A stretch of 64,000 nucleotides of DNA from Paraliobacillus sp044383835 (GTDB lineage Bacteria > Bacillota > Bacilli > Bacillales > Amphibacillaceae), in the NCBI RefSeq assembly GCF_044383835.1, contig NZ_JBISEP010000006.1, forward strand, positions 75,617 through 139,616, in the 5' to 3' direction. The notes below the pieces were generated by a model. The model was given only the letters and a program-made list of their open reading frames with translations. It had not been told where the DNA came from and did no database searches. Positions 32,847 to 41,512 of this stretch are shown here, in pieces. A program made the position numbers and the translations under genes. Position 1 is the stretch's first letter. Each line of letters opens with the position of its first letter.

Positions 32847-34375
32847 TGAGCAAGCTAAAAGAAGTATTATACAATTACTTTGGCCATCATACCTTCCGAG
32901 AAGGACAGCAAGCCATCATTGAAGATGTATTAAATAAAAAATCCGTTTTAGGTGTTTTGCCTACTGGATCAGGAAAATCGATTTGTTATCAAATACCATC
33001 TATTATGCTAGAAGGAAGTGTTATTGTCATCTCTCCCTTATTGTCTTTAATGGAAGATCAGGTGAAACAATTGAAAACAAAAGGGTTCAAAGATGTTGTA
33101 GCAATCAATAGCTTTATTCGTCGAAATGAAAAAAAGAAAATAATTAACAATCTCTCACGTTATAAATTAATATATGCGTCACCAGAAATGGTTCAAAATA
33201 AGCAACTATTAGAACGTTTAAAGCAAATGCGCCTTTCTTTATTTGTTGTAGATGAAGCTCACTGCATCTCTCAATGGGGTCATGAATTTCGACCAGATTA
33301 TTTAAAACTAGTAGATGTTATTGCACAACTGGGCAACCCGTCGGTATTAGCTTTAAGTGCGACAGCGACACCTGATGTACAAAAAGACATTCTGAAATAT
33401 TTAAATACACCAGATATGAAAAAACATATCTATCCAATGGATCGGGAGAATTTAACTTTTACTGTTCAAGCATGTGATCATAAACAAGAAAAATTAAGTT
33501 ACATGAAAGTTCTGCTAAAAAAGTTTGATGTGCCAACAATGATATATTTTTCAAGTAAAAAAGAAGCTGAAGTAGTAGCTGATCAATTAAGTCGTGATTT
33601 ACCTGATTTACGAATTGCATTTTATCACGGTGGGATGGATGGAATGGATCGAACGTTAATTCAACAGCAGTTTATGCAAGATCAGTTAGATGTTATTTGT
33701 TGTACGAGTGCGTTTGGAATGGGAATTGATAAATCCAATGTGAGATTAATTATACATTACCATTTACCAACCCAAATGGAGTCATTCATTCAAGAGGTTG
33801 GCCGTGCGGGGAGAGATGGGGAATCGAGTGTATCTGTAGTTTTATATGCACCATTTGATGAAATGTTACCTCAGCGATTAATTGAATCTGAGTTGCCTAA
33901 CATGGATCAAGTAGAGTCCCTGCTCTTTATGCTAGAAAAAAAATATCAATCAAATATTAAAACGATAGATAAACATGAAATGATGATGTATCTTCAGTTA
34001 AGTGAAATACAATGGAGATTTATCGTCTATCATTTAGAAAATCATGATATACTTAAGGAAAGTCAGATCTTGCCGATATATAATCAAAAAGAAATGTTTT
34101 TGTCAAAGGTTGAAACAGTTATTAATGAAAGATATACATATAAGTTTAAAAAATTAAACGAGATGGTTGCATGGGTGACAGCAACAACTTGCCGAAGGAA
34201 GTCACTATTTCGCCCGTTCCAAACATCCACTAAAAAACCAAAATACGCTTGTTGTGATTATTGTGGTTTTGACTTTACTCATTGGGAACCACTATATGAA
34301 ACAAAGAAAGCAGCTACGATAAAAGATTGGAAGACAGATCTAGCTATGTTGTTTTTGCAAAGTAATAGTAACTAA
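32846..34375 (+). CDS. recS: RecQ-family ATP-dependent DNA helicase (RecS type)
   Basis: 509 aa. Superfamily 2 helicase: motif 0 (FREGQQAII), Walker A TGSGKS with Lys44, DEAH at 136-139 with the RecQ aromatic loop HCISQWGHEFRPDY, SATAT, and motif VI VGRAGRDG. A C-terminal zinc site uses Cys residues around TTCRRKSLFRPF and CCDYCGFD. There is no HRDC domain, which fits RecS (YpbC) rather than full RecQ. ypbB directly upstream supplies an RQC-like HTH. AAAGGAG site. Acts in recombination and replication-fork repair. Confidence 0.92.
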   Translation: MSKLKEVLYNYFGHHTFREGQQAIIEDVLNKKSVLGVLPTGSGKSICYQIPSIMLEGSVIVISPLLSLMEDQVKQLKTKGFKDVVAINSFIRRNEKKKIINNLSRYKLIYASPEMVQNKQLLERLKQMRLSLFVVDEAHCISQWGHEFRPDYLKLVDVIAQLGNPSVLALSATATPDVQKDILKYLNTPDMKKHIYPMDRENLTFTVQACDHKQEKLSYMKVLLKKFDVPTMIYFSSKKEAEVVADQLSRDLPDLRIAFYHGGMDGMDRTLIQQQFMQDQLDVICCTSAFGMGIDKSNVRLIIHYHLPTQMESFIQEVGRAGRDGESSVSVVLYAPFDEMLPQRLIESELPNMDQVESLLFMLEKKYQSNIKTIDKHEMMMYLQLSEIQWRFIVYHLENHDILKESQILPIYNQKEMFLSKVETVINERYTYKFKKLNEMVAWVTATTCRRKSLFRPFQTSTKKPKYACCDYCGFDFTHWEPLYETKKAATIKDWKTDLAMLFLQSNSN

Positions 34376-34429
34376 TTTTTAAGAGGTTAAATGGTGTGTC
34401 TAATATTATGTTATCGGAGGGATACAATC

Positions 34430-34990
34430 ATGAATAAACAGGAAGATCAAGCTGCAAATTTAAGAGAACATATGAAACATAAAGATCCAATAGATCAAAA
34501 TGAAGAAATAGAGCATAAAGAAATAGATGTATTAGATTTACCACCTAGGAGTGAAATTCATCAAGGTAAAAGTAAAAAAACACGTTGGAAAATTAATTTG
34601 ATTTTTCTGCGATTTTTATTCTTGCTGTTTATAATAGTCATTATTTTGGTCATAACCTATCAGTATTGGGGCAAAGATTTGTTGGATAAAGCTGTGCAAG
34701 AAGATAATTCAAAACGTACTAGTGCTGAGACAGTACAAGTTGTCTCTCCAACGAATGAATTATCAGAAGAAGTGACTATTCAGCTTGAATTAGGAGAAAA
34801 GGTGACAGATCAAATCGAATTAACAGGTAGGTATTACTTCATTTCAAACGAAGAAACATTAGAGGACATTGCCATGGAATATTATAATACACTAGAGGTC
34901 GTAGAGATGCTAAAGCGTGTAAATCAACTAGAAGCTGAAACGATTAAGCAAGGAGAAAAATTGTTTCTTCCGACAATTGACGAGCTATAA
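34430..34990 (+). CDS. LysM-domain membrane protein (YpbE-like)
   Basis: 186 aa. An acidic, charged cytoplasmic N-terminus (1-55), one membrane helix (about 60-80, LIFLRFLFLLFIIVIILVIT), a Ser/Thr/Glu-rich linker and a C-terminal LysM domain (about 135-186, RYYFISNEETLEDIAMEYY to GEKLFLPTI). So a membrane-anchored peptidoglycan binder facing the wall. CGGAGGG precedes ATG 34430. Position after recS matches ypbE; the intervening ypbD is absent. Confidence 0.85.
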   Translation: MNKQEDQAANLREHMKHKDPIDQNEEIEHKEIDVLDLPPRSEIHQGKSKKTRWKINLIFLRFLFLLFIIVIILVITYQYWGKDLLDKAVQEDNSKRTSAETVQVVSPTNELSEEVTIQLELGEKVTDQIELTGRYYFISNEETLEDIAMEYYNTLEVVEMLKRVNQLEAETIKQGEKLFLPTIDEL

Positions 34991-34992
34991 AC

Positions 34993-35029
34993 CAAAGCTA
35001 GAAAACTAGCGTGTGTTTTTCTAGCTTTG
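34993..35029. terminator. strong hairpin between ypbE-like gene and cotJC
   Basis: A 12-bp perfect arm pair (AAAGCTAGAAAA and TTTTCTAGCTTT) plus inner pairs. A T run (ATTTTTT) comes only some 9 nt later on plus, so termination may be weak or shared by both converging genes. Confidence 0.6.
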
Positions 35030-35093
35030 ATAAACTATTTTTTACAACGTTTTCTGTTTAAGTTGCTATACATGTTTATCACTGCATTCACAA

Positions 35094-35663
35094 CTAAAAA
35101 AATTGTTTTTTGTCTTTTTCATCAATTAACATTTGTGCTGCTTCTCGGAAGCGTTGTGAGTGAATAATTTCTCGTTCTCTCAAAAATTTCAGACTATCAT
35201 TTAATTCTGGGTCGTCTGACAAATTAATAATCCACTGATAAGTAGCTCTAGCTTTTTCTTCTGCTGCGATATCTTCATAAATGTCTGCTATCGGATCACC
35301 TTTTGATTGAATATAGGTAGCTGTCCATGGATCCCCAGCCGAGTTGTGGTAAAATAATGCATGATCACGATTTGCATAACTCGATGCTAACCCTGCTTCC
35401 TTCATTTGTTCAGGGGTTGCATCTTTCGTTAATTTATACACCATTGTAGCAATCATCTCTAAGTGAGCAAATTCTTCTGTACCGATATCATTAAGTAGTC
35501 CGACAACTTTATTAGGGATTGTATAGCGCTGATTTAAATAACGTAATGCGGCAGATAATTCTCCATCGGCTCCCCCATACTGTTCTATTAGATATTTTGC
35601 AAGTTGTGGGTTACATTCTCTAACACGAACAGGATATTGTAATTTTTTTTCATAATACCACAA
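35094..35663 (-). CDS. cotJC: spore coat protein CotJC (manganese catalase-like)
   Basis: 189 aa. Ferritin-like four-helix fold of the Mn-catalase family: GADGELSAALRYLNQRY, IGTEEFAHLEMIATMVYKL and the AAEEKARATYQWII Glu ligands are kept. It lies in the spore coat and may detoxify peroxide. TTG start with AAAAGGAGGA 7 nt upstream; the nearby ATG 35670 is too close to that site and runs to a stop. Third gene of cotJABC. Confidence 0.93.
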   Translation of the reverse strand: MWYYEKKLQYPVRVRECNPQLAKYLIEQYGGADGELSAALRYLNQRYTIPNKVVGLLNDIGTEEFAHLEMIATMVYKLTKDATPEQMKEAGLASSYANRDHALFYHNSAGDPWTATYIQSKGDPIADIYEDIAAEEKARATYQWIINLSDDPELNDSLKFLREREIIHSQRFREAAQMLIDEKDKKQFF

Positions 35664-35678
35664 ATTTCATTCCTCCTT

Positions 35679-35948
35679 TTACACTTGCCAAGGCCAAGGA
35701 GTATCATTCCAATCCCAAGGATACCGTGAATAGCTTTGACCAAAATGCATAAGTGGCCCAAATTGTTTTTCAAACTGTTTTTTTAATTTTTTACTTTCAT
35801 ACGCATGTTGATTAAATTGTTGAATCGCATTTGTGTCATTTGGATGTGTGTCGAGATAAAGGTTCAGTTCGACCAATACAAAATCAATTGCCTGAATTTC
35901 TTCTAATAAATCATAATAAGCTTGAGGTACTTGTTGAGGTGTACTCAA
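35679..35948 (-). CDS. cotJB: spore coat protein CotJB
   Basis: 89 aa. Helical, with YYDLLEEIQAIDFVLVELNLYLDTHP and a Trp/Pro-rich tail (YPWDWNDTPWPWQV) typical of CotJB. TTG start that overlaps the cotJA stop by 4 nt (TTGA), with GGGAG upstream. Part of the inner coat assembly with CotJA and CotJC. No catalytic motif. Confidence 0.93.
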   Translation of the reverse strand: MSTPQQVPQAYYDLLEEIQAIDFVLVELNLYLDTHPNDTNAIQQFNQHAYESKKLKKQFEKQFGPLMHFGQSYSRYPWDWNDTPWPWQV

Positions 35949-36169
35949 GTATCTTCTCTCCCTTCTTTTGATGGATAGGAATCATGAAATGCAGGCCATA
36001 GTGTGCCGCAATATAGTGCTTGTTTTGCTGTGTTAAATTGTGCTAGATTAGGTGGCTGAAATCCCATGTACAATTGTGGTGGTGTAGAATAGCTTTTTCT
36101 AATAATAGGAGGACAAGGGTCAAACGGACTTATATAGGGGTAATAATATTTTGTGTTCGTTTGATGCAT
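35945..36169 (-). CDS. cotJA: spore coat protein CotJA
   Basis: 74 aa. Rich in Tyr and Pro, with SPFDPCPPIIRKSYSTPP and the FNTAKQALYCGTLWPAFHDSY signature of CotJA. First gene of cotJABC, all coupled. GGGAGG site, and a very good sigma-E promoter upstream, which agrees with mother-cell expression. Confidence 0.93.
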   Translation of the reverse strand: MHQTNTKYYYPYISPFDPCPPIIRKSYSTPPQLYMGFQPPNLAQFNTAKQALYCGTLWPAFHDSYPSKEGREDT

Positions 36170-36209
36170 TTATTAACCTCCCTCATTTTTAAATTTTTAA
36201 CATCAATTA

Positions 36210-36236
36210 ATTGTATGGCATAGAAGCATAACTTAT
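36210..36236 (-). promoter_or_regulatory. sigma-E promoter of cotJABC
   Basis: On the minus strand ATA (36236-36234), 16 nt, then CATACAAT (36217-36210): a complete match to the sigma-E pattern ATA-N16/18-CATACAAT. It lies 41 nt before the cotJA start. Confidence 0.75.
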
Positions 36237-36332
36237 GTATATAATGTAATTGACTAATAGTGTTTAACGTTTTACAGGACGGGAATAATATAATAATTGA
36301 AAAATAAAATTATTTAAAGTGAGGTGTTGGAC

Positions 36333-36968
36333 ATGTTTGTACGCAGCACAATGAAGCCCATTTATCAATGTCATGTTGCCTTACCAGATTACTCTTTAAA
36401 AGACGCACTGAGCAAACTGGAAGAAAAAGAAATCCATGCAATGCCAGTGATTGACAAAAAGGAAACGTTTTTAGGTATGATTTCTGCACAAACAATTTAT
36501 AAAGCTTCTTTTCATACGGATAAAAAGCAAGAATCTTTTTTAAATAATACAAAAGTTTCAGATATTATGACACATCCTAACCTGTATATTTTAGAAGATG
36601 AAGTATTTGAAAAAACATTGACTACGTTTAAAGGCTACCCAATACTTGCTGTTGTAAATGAAAAGAAAAAATTCTTAGGTATTGTTACACGATTTGATGT
36701 GTTGGAGCAGTTTGAAAGTGTTTTTGGTATGAATAAGTCTGGTGTGAGAATTGCTTTTACATCTGAAGAGTCATCTGGACGCTTTGCAAAACTTGCGGAC
36801 ATCTTACGACATTTACATGCGAATATAATTTCCATAACTACTTTTGATGAAACGGATAAATTGGCAAGAAGAATTGTTTTAAAAGTTGATAAAAATGTAA
36901 AAACTGAAAAATTGGAAGTTAAATTAGAAAAAGCAGGATTCCGTGTGCTTGATATAACTAACTTCTAA
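36333..36968 (+). CDS. tandem CBS plus ACT domain protein (AcuB-like)
   Basis: 211 aa. Two CBS domains (about 1-60 and 75-130: LKDALSKLEEKEIHAMPVID, FKGYPILAVVNEKKKFLGIVTRFDVLE) form a Bateman module for adenosyl ligands; an ACT-like domain follows (RFAKLADILRHLHANIISITTFDE). The layout equals AcuB, but the sequence is not close enough to give the name. The ligand (ATP, AMP or cyclic di-AMP) is unknown. GAGGTG lies 6 nt before ATG 36333; the frame also opens at GTG 36324. Confidence 0.82.
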   Translation: MFVRSTMKPIYQCHVALPDYSLKDALSKLEEKEIHAMPVIDKKETFLGMISAQTIYKASFHTDKKQESFLNNTKVSDIMTHPNLYILEDEVFEKTLTTFKGYPILAVVNEKKKFLGIVTRFDVLEQFESVFGMNKSGVRIAFTSEESSGRFAKLADILRHLHANIISITTFDETDKLARRIVLKVDKNVKTEKLEVKLEKAGFRVLDITNF

Positions 36969-37132
36969 ATATAATATAAAATAATACTTTTGGTTTTTAA
37001 AACATAATGTTGTATAATATAGAATCATCCGCAGAGTGCTTTGGTATGAAGAAGTACTCTGTTTCTTTTCATTCTCAAGATCAAGATGTACAGCATATAT
37101 TATTAAAGGTAATAGGTAAAGGGGGCATGAAT

Positions 37133-37705
37133 ATGCGGTTGGAGCGGATTTCATCTAATCAATTTAAAATATTTCTAACTTTTGATGATTTAATCGAGAG
37201 AGGATTAACTAAAGACGATTTATGGCGTGATCTACCAAGCATGCAAGCACTATTTCATGACATGATGTTTGAGGCAAGCGATGAGTTAGGGTTTGAATTA
37301 GAAGGTGTTTTGTTAGTTCAAGTTCATGTGCTCCAAGCTCAAGGTATGCTAATTATCGTTACACAAAATGAAATGGAACAAGAAGATGACGAATATTTAG
37401 AAATGAAAGTAACACTGGATGAGAGTAATGAACTAATCTTTTTGTTTGATACATTTGAAGATATTATACAATTTTCAAAATCAGTGATTCGTTCTGAGGT
37501 AAACGGTGGGTCAGTGGTGTATTATGACAACCATTACTATATGTTGCTTACGGATAAAGATGTAGAAGGTGCAAACCGGGAAAATATAATTGCTTTACTG
37601 TCAGAATATGCCTCACCAAGTGTTGTTACTTCTTACCGACTACTTGAGTATGGTAAAATAATAATAGATAAAGATGCAATTGAACAATTAAACACCTTTT
37701 TTTAA
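37133..37705 (+). CDS. mecB: adaptor protein MecA paralog (YpbH/MecB)
   Basis: 190 aa. N-terminal substrate-binding domain (MRLERISSNQFKIFLTFDDLIERGLTKDDLW) and C-terminal ClpC-binding domain (about 105-190, FLFDTFEDIIQFSKSV to YGKIII). MecA-type adaptors load proteins onto ClpCP. The place just before the YpdA gene indicates the YpbH paralog rather than MecA. The frame is open to 37007, but AAAGGGGG lies 7 nt before ATG 37133, which gives the standard N-terminus. Confidence 0.87.
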   Translation: MRLERISSNQFKIFLTFDDLIERGLTKDDLWRDLPSMQALFHDMMFEASDELGFELEGVLLVQVHVLQAQGMLIIVTQNEMEQEDDEYLEMKVTLDESNELIFLFDTFEDIIQFSKSVIRSEVNGGSVVYYDNHYYMLLTDKDVEGANRENIIALLSEYASPSVVTSYRLLEYGKIIIDKDAIEQLNTFF

Positions 37706-37740
37706 CATTGATTTAGCTTTCGTATTTTAGGGGGATAACA

Positions 37741-38718
37741 ATGCAGAAAGAACAAGTTATCATTATTGGTGCTGGTCCATGTGGAATGTCAGCAGCTTTG
37801 TCACTTCAAGATAAAGGAATAAAGCCATTACTAATTGAAAAAGGGAATATTACAAATTCTATTTACAACTATCCAACTCATCAAACCTTTTTTAGTTCTA
37901 GTGAACGTTTAGAAGTAGGTAATATTCCGTTTATTACGGAAAAGAAGAAGCCGGTTCGCAATCAAGCCTTAGCCTATTACCGAGAAGTTGCAAGTAGAAG
38001 GTTGTTGCGAATTAATAGCTTTGAAAGAGTTACTGATGTTGCAAAAGATGGTGATGCATTTATAGTTAACACACTGTCAAATAAACATGAAAGTCAATCA
38101 TACAAAGCTAAATTCGTTGTTGTAGCGACAGGTTATTATGATCAACCGAATGAATTAGGAGTAAAAGGTGAAAGTTTTCCTCACGTGTATCATTATTTCA
38201 AGGAAGCACATCCTTTTTATCGAAAGAAAGTAGTTATTATTGGTGGGAGAAATTCAGCTGTCGATGCAGCATTAGAGTTACATAAAGCAGAAGCGGATAT
38301 AACCGTTTTATACCGCGGATCTGATTATTCAGAAAGTGTGAAGCCTTGGATTCTGCCGGAATTTAAAGCTTTAGTTGATAAAAACCATATTTCAATGGAG
38401 TTTAAGGCAACGATAAATGAAATAACAGACAATCAAGTTGTGTATCAAGTGAATGGTGAAACGAAAGTAGTGGAAGCATCTTTTGTATTTGCGATGACTG
38501 GCTATCGACCAGACCATCAATTTATTCGATCGATGGGAGTAAACATTGAATTGGATACAGGAAGACCTGCTTTTAACGTAGACACAATGGAAACGAATGT
38601 GAAAGGTATTTATATCGCTGGCGTAATTGCAGCTGGATATAACAATAACGAAATATTTATTGAAAATGGCCGTTATCATGGTCCATTAATTGCCGATGAC
38701 ATAGCAAAAAAATACTAA
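37741..38718 (+). CDS. ypdA: bacillithiol disulfide reductase Bdr (YpdA)
   Basis: 325 aa. FAD- and NADPH-dependent oxidoreductase. GAGPCG (10-15) binds FAD with conserved Cys14; the second Rossmann motif IIGGRNSAVDAALE binds NADPH; YPTHQTFFSSSE and IAGVIAAGYNNNEIFIENGR are YpdA family segments. It reduces oxidised bacillithiol in the low-molecular-weight thiol cycle of Bacilli. In B. subtilis gudB precedes it; here it follows ypbH directly. GGGGG site. Confidence 0.92.
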   Translation: MQKEQVIIIGAGPCGMSAALSLQDKGIKPLLIEKGNITNSIYNYPTHQTFFSSSERLEVGNIPFITEKKKPVRNQALAYYREVASRRLLRINSFERVTDVAKDGDAFIVNTLSNKHESQSYKAKFVVVATGYYDQPNELGVKGESFPHVYHYFKEAHPFYRKKVVIIGGRNSAVDAALELHKAEADITVLYRGSDYSESVKPWILPEFKALVDKNHISMEFKATINEITDNQVVYQVNGETKVVEASFVFAMTGYRPDHQFIRSMGVNIELDTGRPAFNVDTMETNVKGIYIAGVIAAGYNNNEIFIENGRYHGPLIADDIAKKY

Positions 38719-38753
38719 AATAGAGAGCAGTTCCATATGAGCTGCTCTCTATT
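38719..38753. terminator. bidirectional terminator between ypdA and ansA
   Basis: AATAGAGAGCAG/CTGCTCTCTATT, 12 bp with an 11-nt loop. It separates the two converging genes. Confidence 0.8.
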
Positions 38754-38754
38754 A

Positions 38755-39714
38755 TTATTCAAAATAAGCGTGAACATCTTGATTGCGTGTTGATTCCAAA
38801 ACCATTAATAATTTTATACGAGCTTTTTGACCGTTTAATCGTTTAGCGAATATGATTCCCATGTCGTGTAATTGCTTCCCCCCTCCTAGATAAGAGTAGG
38901 TAGGTTGTACAACGCCTTTAAAACTTCTAGATACTAATACAACAGGGATATGATTGTTAAGTAGTTTTTTTAATGGGTCAACCATTTCTGGTGGTAGGTT
39001 TCCTTGTCCGAATCCCTCAATAACTAATCCATCTATATTCATTTCTAATAATGCCTCAAACAATCCTTTATCCATTCCAGCGTAGGCTTTGAGCAAAGGA
39101 ACTTGTTTTGAAATTTGTTCACATTCATATTTTTCATATGAAATCCATTTATGATAAAAATAAATGTCTTGTTTGGTTATCATTCCAATAGGGCCAAATT
39201 GTGGGCTTTGAAATGTAGCAACATTACTCGTTGCAGTTTTGGTAACATAAGCGGCAGTATGAATTTCATCGTTCATCACAACAAGTACCCCCTTTTCAAA
39301 GGACTCATCAACTGTTGCGACACGAATTGCACAATTTAAATTATAAAGTCCATCTGAGCCAATTTCATTGCTAGAACGCATCGCACCTGTAATAACAATT
39401 GGTTTTTTCGTTTCGATATATAAATCTAAAAAATAAGCAGTTTCTTCTAATGTGTCTGTTCCATGAGTAATGACAACACCATCAAATTCGCCTATTCTTG
39501 ATTCAATGTACTTACCAATTTCAAGCATATGATTTGGTGTAATGTGAGGTGAGGGGAGATGATATAACACTCTTTCTTCTATTTTTGCAAATTGTTTAAT
39601 TAATGCTTGTCCTTCTATAAGTGGGTTCGATGCAGTTGTACTGACTGCACCAGTCTCTTGATCTTCTGACATTGCTATCGTTCCACCTGTATGTATTAGT
39701 AAAATGTTTTTCAA
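38755..39714 (-). CDS. ansA: type I L-asparaginase
   Basis: 319 aa. Hydrolyses asparagine to aspartate and ammonia. Both catalytic threonines are in place: TGGTIA at the N-terminus and THGTDTLEETA (about 87-97), with GAMRSSNEIGSDG following. No signal peptide, so cytosolic. The frame extends to 39726 (TTG-GTG), but GGTG (39724-39721) is 6 nt before TTG 39714, which yields the compact start MKNILLIHTGG. Start therefore uncertain by four codons. Confidence 0.9.
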   Translation of the reverse strand: MKNILLIHTGGTIAMSEDQETGAVSTTASNPLIEGQALIKQFAKIEERVLYHLPSPHITPNHMLEIGKYIESRIGEFDGVVITHGTDTLEETAYFLDLYIETKKPIVITGAMRSSNEIGSDGLYNLNCAIRVATVDESFEKGVLVVMNDEIHTAAYVTKTATSNVATFQSPQFGPIGMITKQDIYFYHKWISYEKYECEQISKQVPLLKAYAGMDKGLFEALLEMNIDGLVIEGFGQGNLPPEMVDPLKKLLNNHIPVVLVSRSFKGVVQPTYSYLGGGKQLHDMGIIFAKRLNGQKARIKLLMVLESTRNQDVHAYFE

Positions 39715-39797
39715 TTTATTCACCAACTTTTCATATTTTCATTTTTCTTATTTCATGATACGATGAAAGTAATTTTTATGGAAGAGGGTATCATAGT

Positions 39798-40487
39798 ATG
39801 TTAGTACTTCTATCAGCTGGAATAGCGCCTGCATTAGCGTTAATGACCTTTTTTTATTTAAAGGATCGTTTTAATACAGAACCCATTTTACCTATTGTTC
39901 AATCGTTTGTTTATGGTGCTTTACTAGTATTTCCAATTATGTTTATTCAATATGCATTTGCCGCTGAAGAAGTTGCACAAGGGTTTTTTCTTTCTTCATT
40001 TATATTGACTGGGCTTTTAGAAGAATTTTTTAAATGGTTTATTTTTGTTTATACAGTATATAAATTTACAACCTTTAATTCTTTTTATGATGGAATCATA
40101 TATGGCGTGGCAATTAGTTTAGGTTTTGCAACTGTTGAAAATATATTATATCTTGTTGCTCACGGGATAGAGTATGCTCTTGCTAGAGCTTTTTTCCCTG
40201 TTTCGTCTCATGCATTATTCGGTGTGGTAATGGGTTATTATCTAGGTAGGGCACGATTTAATCCTCTAAAGCCGAGGTTAATGATGTTTGTAGCATTATT
40301 ATTACCTTTTCTATTACATGGTTTGTATGATTATATTTTACAAACAACGAAAGGAAATTGGTTATACATATTAACTCCATTTATGATTCTATTATGGTTA
40401 AATGCAATAAAAAAAGTGAAGCAAGCAAATCACTATACAAGATGGAGTAACCATCCGACATCAAAACAGAATATCGATCTATTATAA
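39798..40487 (+). CDS. prsW: intramembrane protease PrsW
   Basis: 229 aa, about seven membrane helices. In B. subtilis PrsW makes the first cut in anti-sigma factor RsiW, releasing sigma W. The catalytic Glu pair is EE at 75-76 (LLEEFFKW), with further motif residues at Glu114 (ATVENILYL) and His138 (SSHALFG). The sigW-rsiW genes are not in this window. GAAGAGGGT site. Confidence 0.93.
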   Translation: MLVLLSAGIAPALALMTFFYLKDRFNTEPILPIVQSFVYGALLVFPIMFIQYAFAAEEVAQGFFLSSFILTGLLEEFFKWFIFVYTVYKFTTFNSFYDGIIYGVAISLGFATVENILYLVAHGIEYALARAFFPVSSHALFGVVMGYYLGRARFNPLKPRLMMFVALLLPFLLHGLYDYILQTTKGNWLYILTPFMILLWLNAIKKVKQANHYTRWSNHPTSKQNIDLL

Positions 40488-40489
40488 AG

Positions 40490-40533
40490 TGTGTGTAGCG
40501 TGATTTAACCAATCATAAAACACACATTTTTTT
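40490..40533 (+). terminator. terminator after prsW
   Basis: TGTGTGT/ACACACA outer stem with an inner TGATT/AATCA stem, followed by seven T. Confidence 0.8.
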
Positions 40534-40639
40534 ATGTCATCACATTAAACGTATAGATTAAAACAAAATAATGAATAAAAAAAAGAATTAGCCTAAAAAT
40601 ACCACTAACGAATGTATTTAGATAGCAGGAGGCTTCGTT

Positions 40640-41494
40640 ATGTCTATGAAAACAAAAAAGTTATGGTTAATTGGTTTTTTCCTTTTAGTATTTACATCAA
40701 TGGCTATGCAACCAATTGAAGAAGTGAACGCTTTTAGTCCGCAAATTATACAACATGGTGCAACAGGAGAAGATGTCATTGAATTACAAGCAAGGTTACA
40801 ATATGTAGGCTTTTATAACGGAAAGATTGATGGGGTGTTTGGATGGGGGACCTATTGGGCACTTCGAAATTTTCAATATGAATTTGGAATGAAGATAGAT
40901 GGATTGGCAGGACAGCAAGTGAAAGATAAGTTAGTAAAAGTATCAAAGTATGATAAACAATTTATTAAAAAAAATATAGAATCGGGAAATAAGTTTACTT
41001 ATTACGGAGGCACCCCTAAGCAAGAACAAGTAAAACAGAATAATAAAAATAATACAAACAAAGCAAATGATAATAAACAAGCAACAGATAACCAAAATAC
41101 ATCATTAGAGCCTACTTCGGTTAATGTTCCAAATGGTTATTCTCAAAATGATATACAGCTAATTGCGAATGCGGTTTATGGTGAAGCAAGAGGGGAGCCT
41201 TATGAAGGTCAAGTAGCGGTTGCTGCTGTTATTTTAAATCGTGTTCAGAGCACATCTTTTCCAAACACAATTTCTGGGGTTATTTTTGAACCACGCGCAT
41301 TTACAGCTGTTGCAGATGGTCAAATTTGGCTCACACCGAATGATACTGCAAAAAAAGCAGTAGTTGATGCTTTAAACGGATGGGATCCTACAGGTGATGC
41401 AATCTATTATTTCAATCCAAACACCGCAACGTCTAGTTGGATTTGGTCTAGACCACAAATTAAACGAATTGGAAAACATGTATTTTGCATGTAA
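40640..41494 (+). CDS. sleB: spore cortex-lytic enzyme SleB
   Basis: 284 aa. A lytic transglycosylase that degrades cortex peptidoglycan at muramic-delta-lactam during germination. Signal peptide 1-31 (VNA-FS), peptidoglycan-binding domain (about 38-97), a low-complexity Asn/Lys/Gln linker (about 125-160), then the hydrolase_2 catalytic domain from about 168, with catalytic Glu182 (VYGEARGE). AGCAGGAGG site. Forms a pair with ypeB, whose product it needs for stability in the spore. Confidence 0.95.
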   Translation: MSMKTKKLWLIGFFLLVFTSMAMQPIEEVNAFSPQIIQHGATGEDVIELQARLQYVGFYNGKIDGVFGWGTYWALRNFQYEFGMKIDGLAGQQVKDKLVKVSKYDKQFIKKNIESGNKFTYYGGTPKQEQVKQNNKNNTNKANDNKQATDNQNTSLEPTSVNVPNGYSQNDIQLIANAVYGEARGEPYEGQVAVAAVILNRVQSTSFPNTISGVIFEPRAFTAVADGQIWLTPNDTAKKAVVDALNGWDPTGDAIYYFNPNTATSSWIWSRPQIKRIGKHVFCM

Positions 41495-41512
41495 GAAAGG
41501 AGTAAACTTAGT

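Noticed and set aside
40573..40605. TGAATA plus AATACCA as a sigma-G promoter of sleB
   Set aside because: The -35 is good but the -10 is poor and the spacing is 20 nt, too long for sigma-G.
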